The translations under genes were made by a program, and so were the position numbers. A stretch of 5,939 bases of DNA. Source: DASXMX01 sp036794395. GTDB lineage: Bacteria; Planctomycetota; Phycisphaerae; Tepidisphaerales; Tepidisphaeraceae. The notes under the pieces were generated by a model. It worked only from the letters and a program-made list of their open reading frames with translations, was not told where the DNA came from and made no database searches. This document shows, in pieces, positions 1 to 5,558 of this stretch. Numbering within the stretch: the stretch's first letter is position 1; each line of letters starts with the position of its first letter. The stretch spans positions 1 to 5,939 of the forward strand of contig DAIRGS010000399.1 of the NCBI GenBank assembly GCA_036794395.1, read 5' to 3'.

Positions 1-25
1 TGAAACTCTCATTCACAACACCTCA

Positions 26-39
26 CCGGCTTTGGCCGG
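26..39. other. Short GC hairpin, possible end of an upstream transcript
   Basis: CCGGC, loop TTTG, GCCGG form a 5-bp stem near the window edge. The TGA at 1-3 could be the stop codon of a gene to the left, which would make this a 3'-end hairpin. There is no T-run, and the upstream gene is not visible. Confidence 0.3.
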
Positions 40-44
40 CGCAC

Positions 45-110
45 GATGTCACCTTTGCAGTTTCACCTTTGCAGTTTCTGTCACCTTTGCAGTTTCCACC
101 TTTGCAGTTT
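45..110. repeat. Cluster of four CACCTTTGCAG repeats
   Basis: The 11-bp word CACCTTTGCAG occurs at 50-60, 64-74, 82-92 and 97-107, each followed by TTT, with start-to-start spacing of 14, 18 and 15 bases. The first copy is extended to GATGTCACCTTTGCAG (45-60). The reverse complement of this 16-mer occurs at 5461-5476. Units are too short and too closely spaced for a CRISPR array. A dispersed intergenic repeat family or a cooperative protein-binding array are possible readings. Confidence 0.85.
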
Positions 111-604
111 CAGATCGCCGTCCTCGAGATGCTGTTCAAGAAATACTTCGTCAAGGGCATGGACATGGGCGGTCGGAAGACACCGATAAGTTCCACCCGG
201 CTGCTATGCATTGCCGAAGCAAGTCGCCAACCAGCAGCAATGAACCCCGACGTGATTTCCGGCATGTGATCCAAGGACGATCGTGGGAAACGATCTCAGA
301 GTCTGCAATCTATGCAACCGGATCATGCAAAGCTTTAGTTGTGCTATCGTCTGCGACTCGCATAAATCCGGGCGAAACCGCGAGCCGTCCGGTAAGCAAA
401 TAAGGTAGCGACGAACCACGATGGGGAGCTGATTGGTTGCATCGCCAGTACCGGAATCCTGAATCCTTCTCAAGACCCAGCAGTTGCGCCAAACGGCTTT
501 GGCAAACGCAGCGACGATTTTCCGGCCGGCCGCCCTATGAAGCCTCATGAGAGATTCGCTTCGCCATTTACTTCCCGGCTTTCGCTTTTTGCGACTTTTT
601 TCAG

Positions 605-2428
605 ATGAAGTTTGGATCTGCGACAATTCTCGTTTTCTTCATTGCCGCGAGGCTGCACGCCGCCTCTGGACCCGATAAATGGGTCGCGCCGGCCAAGACA
701 TCGCGCATGGTGAACCCGATTCCTGAATCTTCGGCATCAATCAAACTGGGAAAGATCGTCTTCATGAACAACTGCGTATCCTGTCATGGGAACCAGGGCC
801 GGGGAGACGGATTACTGGTTCCAAATCTGCCGATTCGGCCAGCTGATCTCGCAAGTCCTGATGTTTGGGCACAAACTGAAGGGGCCCTTTTCTGGAAAAT
901 CAGCACCGGACGGCAACCGATGCCGACCTGGGAGCCTGTTCTCAAAGAAGAAGAACGTTGGAACGTGATCAACTTCCTACATGCGACGTTCGCTCCTAAG
1001 ACTGATGGCCGACTGTCGAACGCGCCGCCTGCAGCAGCCCCCACCGCAACAAAGGGCGGGTCCGGCACAAAAGGTCCCGAGGTAGTCCAGCGCCCGCCGG
1101 CGGTGCCAGATCTTCCGCGTGGGCCACGCGACGCTCCGGGCCTGGCGGCGACCTCAGCCCCGGCGGGCGCCTCGGAATCGGAATTTGTTCGGCGCGCCGA
1201 GTATGACCGCCTGGCTCGGGAACACGCCGCCCTGCGCGACGAGTTCGAACAGTTCAAGAAAGAGCGTGCGGCGGGCCTCGCTGCCGTTCCGGTGACCAAA
1301 CCGGCTAGCCAGGAAGATGTCGATGACCTTCAGAAAGCAGCCGACGCTCTCACGAAAGAGATGATCTCCATCCATCCCGGCACGGAGAAGTTCTTTGTGG
1401 CCGGCGACGCATTCATCGGATTCACTGCCCAGCATCACAATAACTCGACGTTCTCCGCCGGCCTGGCCCCGCTTCTGCTATGGAAGCCGACGAGCAACTT
1501 GCTTTTCGAGAGTTCATTCGACCTGGGTCTAAACACAAACCCTGATGCCTCGTCCAGCACGAGCATCGATCTGACGATAGCCGACGCGATCTTCTTCATT
1601 AACGACTGGCTTTCGATAGGCGGCGGCGTGTTCGTGACGCCATTCGGTGTTTACCACACCCATTTCGATCCGCCCTGGATCAACAAATTTGCTGATGACC
1701 CCCTTCCATTTGGCGACCGCGCCATCGCTCCTGGATCGTCGCTCGGGCTCTTCGTGCGGGGCGCCAAGCTGGTCGCCAATTCCAAGATCGTCTACGACGT
1801 GTACGTCTCGAACGGGCCTAATGTGATCACTACCGACCGCGCCGCTGCCGGCTCCTTGAGCTTCGACAATTGGAATGACATCAACAACAACAAGGCAGTC
1901 GGCGCTCGAATCGGATTCATACCGGTGCCTAACTTAGAGACCGGGTATTCGATTTTTTATGGCACCGCCAGTCCGTCCGGCTTCCCCAGCCGCGTCCACG
2001 CGACCCTGCAGGCCGTCGATATTAACTACCGTCCTGACGTGCCCGCTCTGGCCGGTACGTTCGACTTCCGGGCCGAATGGATTTGGAGTGATGTCAGTAA
2101 GGCCACCTACGACCCCACCGGGGCCAATGGTTTTGGCCCCCTTAGCTTCAGCAACTACCGCGACGGCGGGTATGTCCAGCTCTGCTATCGGCCGACGCAC
2201 GTTCACAACGAAATCATTCGCAATTTCGAGATCGTCTCTCGCTGGGATCTGCTCCGTGTCCCGGATCGAGCGCCGGGCGGCGGTCGCGAGCAACGGTACA
2301 CTATCGGGCTCGATTACTGGATCAATCCGCAGGCGGTCCTCAAACTCGATTACGAGTTCGACCGTCGCGCCGCTTCGCTGGGCCCGGCGCAAGATGCACT
2401 CCTCTTGCAACTTGGGCTGGGCCTGTAA
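605..2428 (+). CDS. Cytochrome c - outer-membrane beta-barrel (porin-like) fusion protein
   Basis: This 607-residue exported protein probably carries electrons at or across the outer membrane. Residues 1-19 form a signal peptide ending in LHA. Residues about 45-130 are a class I cytochrome c domain: heme attachment site CVSCH at 57-61, the GRGDG and RPADL segments typical of small class I cytochromes, and Met106 in RQPMPTW as likely sixth heme ligand. Residues 131-190 are a Pro/Ala/Gly-rich linker. Residues about 191-255 are charged and heptad-like, a probable coiled coil. From about 260 to the end, short alternating hydrophobic and aromatic strands with polar loops suggest a porin-type barrel ending in LLLQLGLGL. 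A central PFG...PPWINK segment resembles loops of bacterial porins. The ATG at 605 is the first ATG after an in-frame stop at 548, and no Shine-Dalgarno sequence precedes it. The cytochrome call is firm; the barrel call rests on pattern and is less sure; electron transfer is inferred. It may instead be a solute porin with a redox or sensing domain. Confidence 0.88.
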   Translation: MKFGSATILVFFIAARLHAASGPDKWVAPAKTSRMVNPIPESSASIKLGKIVFMNNCVSCHGNQGRGDGLLVPNLPIRPADLASPDVWAQTEGALFWKISTGRQPMPTWEPVLKEEERWNVINFLHATFAPKTDGRLSNAPPAAAPTATKGGSGTKGPEVVQRPPAVPDLPRGPRDAPGLAATSAPAGASESEFVRRAEYDRLAREHAALRDEFEQFKKERAAGLAAVPVTKPASQEDVDDLQKAADALTKEMISIHPGTEKFFVAGDAFIGFTAQHHNNSTFSAGLAPLLLWKPTSNLLFESSFDLGLNTNPDASSSTSIDLTIADAIFFINDWLSIGGGVFVTPFGVYHTHFDPPWINKFADDPLPFGDRAIAPGSSLGLFVRGAKLVANSKIVYDVYVSNGPNVITTDRAAAGSLSFDNWNDINNNKAVGARIGFIPVPNLETGYSIFYGTASPSGFPSRVHATLQAVDINYRPDVPALAGTFDFRAEWIWSDVSKATYDPTGANGFGPLSFSNYRDGGYVQLCYRPTHVHNEIIRNFEIVSRWDLLRVPDRAPGGGREQRYTIGLDYWINPQAVLKLDYEFDRRAASLGPAQDALLLQLGLGL

Positions 2429-2468
2429 AGAGCGATTGGGCCTTCAGCGCCTTGCAACGGAGCGAACG

Positions 2469-2780
2469 ATGAATGCTGCGAAACTGTTAACCCGAGTGTC
2501 CGCGATTATTGCGTTGGCCGTTCTGCCGATGGGCTGCTCATCGTCGCCGGAGTCCAGTGCTTCATCACAACCTGCCACCGGGTTCCTAGCAGCCCTGGCG
2601 CCGGTCCATAAAACGGGCGCGCAGATCTGGGCTGAGAACTGCACCCGCTGCCATAACCCGCGCCCCGCGACGCAATACAGCCCGCAGCAGTGGGACGTGA
2701 TTACCTCGCACATGCGCGTCCGCTGCAATCTCGATGGAGAAGAGCAGCGCGAGGTTTGGAAGTTCATGTCAGGCGTCTGA
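2469..2780 (+). CDS. Small mono-heme cytochrome c lipoprotein
   Basis: This 103-residue protein is a probable membrane-anchored periplasmic electron carrier. A basic N-terminus and a hydrophobic stretch (residues 4-20) lead to LPMGC, so Cys23 is the likely lipidated residue. The lipobox is imperfect because Pro sits at -3, but it is followed by a serine-rich tether, as in many lipoproteins. The heme site is CTRCH at 58-62. Met82 in the W-x5-HMR segment is the likely distal ligand, and the C-terminal helix (about 90-101) fits a minimal cytochrome c fold. An extra Cys86 has no evident role. The start is set by ATG 2469 with an ACGGAG Shine-Dalgarno at 2457-2462, six bases upstream. The frame stays open far upstream inside the fusion gene, but those residues look like shadow translation. 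It lies 40 bases after the cytochrome-porin gene on the same strand, so co-transcription and a redox partnership are likely. The partner role is inferred. Confidence 0.88.
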   Translation: MNAAKLLTRVSAIIALAVLPMGCSSSPESSASSQPATGFLAALAPVHKTGAQIWAENCTRCHNPRPATQYSPQQWDVITSHMRVRCNLDGEEQREVWKFMSGV

Positions 2781-2783
2781 GAA

Positions 2784-2804
2784 TTGAGCCGCGAGACGGC
2801 TCAA
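2784..2804 (+). terminator. Hairpin after the cytochrome operon, likely terminator
   Basis: TTGAGCCG (2784-2791), a five-base loop CGAGA and CGGCTCAA (2797-2804) form a perfect 8-bp stem, beginning four bases after the stop codon at 2778-2780. There is no T-run after it on the plus strand, so it is not a textbook intrinsic terminator. It may act with Rho or protect the mRNA 3' end. Being symmetrical, it could also stop transcripts coming from the convergent minus-strand gene. Confidence 0.55.
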
Positions 2805-3017
2805 TAACGGTATCCGTATAAACGCACATTCATTCTCCGCCCCGCCAATAGGCCAAAAGATCGCGAGTCGGCCGGGACCTGAATAGCAGGCATTTCCGCG
2901 GGGCTGACGATCAATACCCCTCAATTACGGGTGCGATTTGCTATTGGTTGGCGCAGATGTGTCCACTCACCGAACGCACTGGCGAATATAAAGCCGTGAA
3001 ATGCATTTCCCTTCGAC
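2805..3017. other. Non-coding gap between convergent genes
   Basis: No supported gene lies in these 213 bases, where the cytochrome operon and the propeller gene face each other tail to tail. The only notable structure is the 12-bp palindrome GAAATGCATTTC at 2998-3009. No strong intrinsic terminator with a T-run was seen for the minus-strand gene. Confidence 0.6.
2998..3009. repeat. 12-bp perfect palindrome GAAATGCATTTC
   Basis: A perfect 12-bp palindrome sits eight bases beyond the stop codon of the minus-strand propeller gene. As RNA it could form only a weak 4-bp stem, so it is a poor terminator. It could be a dimer-binding site or chance. Confidence 0.4.
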
Positions 3018-5138
3018 CTACGTCGTCTTATTCAGCGTGTAAATCTGTAGCATGTTATTGTCGTCATTCACTGCTGCAAGGGTGATCGTCGTGTCGGAGA
3101 ACGACAGCGCGACACCGAACGGGGCGCCTTGGGACGGGAAAATCGAGAACTGGCTGACGAACGCGCCGGCGCGGGTGATTTCCACAAGTTCGCTCGGCTG
3201 ATTCGAATCGGCGTTGAGCGCGTCGCCGTTGGCGATGATCAAGTCGCCGTTGGGCGCCTGCGCCAAGCCCAGGGGACCGTGCAGGTGCGTGGCATCCTGA
3301 TAGACGATGGCACCGGTGCCGTTGGCGGTTTTCACAGTATTGGCGTGAGGAACCGCGTAGACCGCTTCGTCGGCTGTCGACACGACGAACAACGCGTTGG
3401 TTTTGGAATCGAACACCAGACCCGTGGGGCCGAGTTCGAGAGCGGCAGGGTCACTTCGGTGGGTGTACCCGCTGGCGATCTGCGTTGAGCTGACCAAGCT
3501 GATTGTACCGTGCGAAATCTTGAAATTGAGCCGACTGACGGTTCCGCTGAGGACGTTGGAGATGAAGACCTGCGGCGCGGTGGGGTTGTCATTGACGGCC
3601 AAATCCCAAGGGCCGTTGATGTTCGTCGCATCGGTGAGGTTGAGGACCTGCGTACCGGACTTGTCTAGGATAATAAGTGAGCCGGCTTGCACGGTGGCGC
3701 TGGAGCCGTCGGTGGTGGGCATATTGCCGACTACTACGAATCCGCTCTTGAGCACGCCCAGCGCCGTGGTGAGGCCAAGGCCACTGGGTCCCTGGAAGAA
3801 GACCGAGAGAGCGCCGGCGGGGGTGATGCTGTCGATGGTCGTGCCCGTCCCTTGGAGATTGGCTGACGCGTTAAAGTTCGAGACAAGGATGTCACCCGCC
3901 GCAAGCGGTCCGCCCGCGGCGAAGCCTTTGGGCACGATGGCCACGCCGTAGGGATTCACGTCGCCGTTGGGCGGAATGGTCGAAACATTCACCGGCGTTG
4001 TCGAAGACAGCCGCGTCACGACGGGACTTGGCAAAAACGGTCCGGGCTGGGTGATCGTGTAGACTTGGAGCATATTGGTGTCATCGTTCACGGCGGCAAG
4101 CGAGATCGTGCTGGTGGTCGCTGACAGCGCGATGCCAAACGGGGCGCCTTGGGACGGGAAAATCGAGAACTGGCTGACGAACGCGCCGGCGCGGGTGATT
4201 TCCACAAGTTCGCTCGGCTGATTCGAATCGGCGTTGAGCGCGTCGCCGTTGGCGATGATCAAGTCGCCGTTGGGCGCCTGCGCCAAGCCCAGGGGACCGT
4301 GCAGGTGCGTGGCATCCTGATAGACGATGGCACCGGTGCCGTTGGCGGTTTTCACAGTATTGGCGTGAGGAACCGCGTAGACCGCTTCGTCGGCTGTCGA
4401 CACGACGAACAACGCGTTGGTTTTGGAATCGAACACCAGACCCGTGGGGCCGAGTTCGAGAGCGGCAGGGTCACTTCGGTGGGTGTACCCGCTGGCGATC
4501 TGCGTTGAGCTGACCAAGCTGATTGTACCGTGCGAAATCTTGAAATTGAGCCGACTGACGGTTCCGCTGAGGACGTTGGAGATGAAGACCTGCGGCGCGG
4601 TGGGGTTGTCATTGACGGCCAAATCCCAAGGGCCGTTGATGTTCGTCGCATCGGTGAGGTTGAGGACCTGCGTACCGGACTTGTCTAGGATAATAAGTGA
4701 GCCGGCTTGCACGGTGGCGCTGGAGCCGTCGGTGGTGGGCATATTGCCGACTACTACGAATCCGCTCTTGAGCACGCCCAGCGCCGTGGTGAGGCCAAGG
4801 CCACTGGGTCCCTGGAAGAAGACCGAGAGAGCGCCGGCGGGGGTGATGCTGTCGATGGTCGTGCCCGTCCCTTGGAGATTGGCTGACGCGTTAAAGTTCG
4901 AGACAAGGATGTCACCCGCCGCAAGCGGTCCGCCCGCGGCGAAGCCTTTGGGCACGAAGGCCACGCCGTAGGGATTCACGTCGCCGTTGGGCGGGACGGT
5001 CGAAACATTGAGTGCGGGGGTGGGGGAAAGTCGCGGAAGCACTGGGGCATCGAGAAACGTGGCGGAGAGAAGCGATCGCTGCTCAAGGAACTCCACCCGT
5101 GCTAGCGCCGAGCCCAGACTGACCATCTTGTGTGCCAT
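3018..5138 (-). CDS. Exported LEPR-motif protein with two tandem NHL-like beta-propellers
   Basis: This 706-residue protein is probably exported or surface-located. Residues 18-25, LEQRSLLS, match the planctomycete LEPR-x-LLS N-terminal motif, with Gln in place of Pro. No classic signal peptide or C-terminal anchor is visible. From about residue 36 it consists of two near-identical repeats of 340 residues. Each has about six blade-like units with Gly-Pro or Pro-Tyr-Gly turns followed by strand patterns such as GDILVSNF, GFVVVGNM, QVFISNV, NALFVVS, GDLIIAN and ISLAAVNDD. This resembles NHL or SMP-30-type six-bladed propellers, which bind ligands or act as lactonases; no catalytic residues could be assigned. 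The start is ATG 5138, eight bases after the AGGAG at 5147-5151. The frame opens farther upstream with a GTG at 5177, which has weaker support. The stop is TAG at 3018-3020. It is convergent with the cytochrome operon, and its function is unknown. Confidence 0.88.
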   Translation of the reverse strand: MAHKMVSLGSALARVEFLEQRSLLSATFLDAPVLPRLSPTPALNVSTVPPNGDVNPYGVAFVPKGFAAGGPLAAGDILVSNFNASANLQGTGTTIDSITPAGALSVFFQGPSGLGLTTALGVLKSGFVVVGNMPTTDGSSATVQAGSLIILDKSGTQVLNLTDATNINGPWDLAVNDNPTAPQVFISNVLSGTVSRLNFKISHGTISLVSSTQIASGYTHRSDPAALELGPTGLVFDSKTNALFVVSTADEAVYAVPHANTVKTANGTGAIVYQDATHLHGPLGLAQAPNGDLIIANGDALNADSNQPSELVEITRAGAFVSQFSIFPSQGAPFGIALSATTSTISLAAVNDDTNMLQVYTITQPGPFLPSPVVTRLSSTTPVNVSTIPPNGDVNPYGVAIVPKGFAAGGPLAAGDILVSNFNASANLQGTGTTIDSITPAGALSVFFQGPSGLGLTTALGVLKSGFVVVGNMPTTDGSSATVQAGSLIILDKSGTQVLNLTDATNINGPWDLAVNDNPTAPQVFISNVLSGTVSRLNFKISHGTISLVSSTQIASGYTHRSDPAALELGPTGLVFDSKTNALFVVSTADEAVYAVPHANTVKTANGTGAIVYQDATHLHGPLGLAQAPNGDLIIANGDALNADSNQPSELVEITRAGAFVSQFSIFPSQGAPFGVALSFSDTTITLAAVNDDNNMLQIYTLNKTT
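3118..3989 (-). repeat. Direct repeat copy B (second propeller)
   Basis: This block matches 4138-5009 at an offset of exactly 1020 bp (340 codons). Positions 3118-3937 show no difference from 4138-4957 over 820 bp. Three differences follow in the next 52 bases (3938, 3975, 3977), after which the copies diverge abruptly. It encodes the bulk of the C-terminal propeller. Confidence 0.95.
4138..5009 (-). repeat. Direct repeat copy A (first propeller)
   Basis: This is the partner of 3118-3989 and encodes the bulk of the N-terminal propeller. Bases just outside are homologous but strongly diverged: 18 of the 57 bases at 4081-4137 differ from 3061-3117, and 16 of the 31 bases at 5010-5040 differ from 3990-4020. 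The sharp change in identity suggests homogenisation of an older duplication. Confidence 0.95.
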
Positions 5139-5146
5139 GTCGTTCT

Positions 5147-5151
5147 CTCCT
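5147..5151 (-). promoter_or_regulatory. Shine-Dalgarno site that fixes the propeller gene start
   Basis: The minus strand reads AGGAG followed by eight bases and then ATG at 5138. This favours ATG 5138 over the in-frame GTG at 5177, and places the LEPR-type motif at residue 18, near the N-terminus as is usual for it. A TATGAT box (complement of 5180-5185) lies about 40 bases upstream of the ATG and could be a -10 element, but no convincing -35 is seen, so the promoter is only a suggestion. Confidence 0.75.
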
Positions 5152-5213
5152 GTCACTTGAAGTATTGTTCGGAGCACACATCATAAATAGATGCGGAAGT
5201 AAAACAGATTCGT

Positions 5214-5231
5214 GCAAACTTTGCAGTTTGC
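5214..5231. promoter_or_regulatory. Palindrome GCAAAC-TTTGCA-GTTTGC upstream of the propeller gene
   Basis: GCAAAC and GTTTGC are perfect inverted arms around TTTGCA. The site lies about 75 bases upstream of ATG 5138, a plausible operator position. Its core CTTTGCAGTTT is an 11-base word also present in every copy of the left repeat cluster (45-110), so it may be a solitary member of that family or a binding site for the same factor. The regulatory role is inferred. Confidence 0.4.
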
Positions 5232-5439
5232 TGCGATTGCAAGATGTGTCGGCGTCGCCGCGATGGATCGCCGCAACCCGCCTGGGCGCCGATCCACCAA
5301 GCGCGCAAGCTTTCTGATCAATCGGGATGAACGGCCATATCTCTGACGTCGTCGCCCCAGCGGCGATCAACCTGTCGGCATTCAACGACAGCGGCCTACA
5401 AGTGGGCGAGGACGATGTCACGGGACTTGAAAGGCCCCG

Positions 5440-5558
5440 GAACGCTGCAAAGGTGAAGCGCTGCAAAGGTGACATCCACCTTTTCAAATGATCTGGATCG
5501 AACGCTGAAAAGGTGAATGCTGAAAAGGTGACATCCACCTTTTCAAATGATCTGGATC
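5440..5558. repeat. Two tandem 60/59-bp repeat units with inner inverted repeats
   Basis: Unit 1 (5440-5499) and unit 2 (5500-5558) share the order GAACG, 11-mer, short spacer, 11-mer, ACATC, CACCTTTTCA, AATGATCTGGATC. The 11-mer is CTGCAAAGGTG twice in unit 1 (5445, 5461) and CTGAAAAGGTG twice in unit 2 (5505, 5520). The CTGCAAAGGTG form is the reverse complement of the left-cluster word. A worn extra copy, CACCTTTTC, lies at 5579-5587. Confidence 0.88.
5521..5545. other. Perfect 10-bp hairpin inside repeat unit 2
   Basis: TGAAAAGGTG (5521-5530), loop ACATC and CACCTTTTCA (5536-5545) form a perfect 10-bp stem. The equivalent stem in unit 1 (5462-5486) carries one mismatch because its 5' arm has C in place of A. 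No T-run follows, so a terminator role is doubtful. Confidence 0.6.

Larger units (their letters stand above)
1..604. other. Non-coding region upstream of the cytochrome operon
   Basis: No confident gene lies here. It contains a small hairpin (26-39), the CACCTTTGCAG cluster (45-110), a short stretch with coding-like base use (about 118-186), a 6-bp stem GATCGT/ACGATC with a five-base loop (279-295), a 6-bp stem GCCAAA/TTTGGC (488-503) and the GC palindrome CCGGCCGG (522-529). The last 25 bases before ATG 605 are pyrimidine-rich with T-runs and no Shine-Dalgarno. The operon promoter probably lies in 270-600, but no box pair was convincing. Confidence 0.6.
5139..5439. other. Upstream region of the propeller gene, no gene seen
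   Basis: These 301 bases hold the Shine-Dalgarno site, a possible -10 box (5180-5185) and the 18-bp palindrome at 5214-5231. The rest (about 5232-5439) shows no supported gene. A minus-strand open frame running from the repeats into the propeller start has no protein-like character. Confidence 0.6.

Noticed and set aside
45..110. CRISPR array
   Set aside because: The repeated word is 11 bp with gaps of only 3 to 7 bases, and no cas genes are present.
204..626. Open frame of 140 codons on the minus strand
   Set aside because: No recognisable domain, irregular composition, and it overlaps the leader and signal peptide of the cytochrome fusion.
1959..2468. Upstream extension of the lipoprotein frame inside the fusion gene
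   Set aside because: Ser/Thr/Arg-rich shadow translation; the signal peptide, lipobox and Shine-Dalgarno all support the start at 2469.
3129..4971. Plus-strand open frames repeated in both halves of the propeller gene
   Set aside because: They are antisense shadows of the propeller gene, duplicated because the DNA is duplicated.
5139..5177. GTG start at 5177 for the propeller gene
   Set aside because: ATG 5138 has a strong AGGAG at eight bases and places the LEPR-type motif near the N-terminus as usual.
5083..5538. Open frame of 151 codons on the minus strand
   Set aside because: It starts inside the tandem repeats and runs out of frame into the propeller gene start; the translation has no protein-like pattern.
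45..5558. Composite transposon bounded by inverted repeats
   Set aside because: No transposase or integrase, no visible target duplication, and the flanking clusters differ in structure; kept only as an open question about repeat placement.
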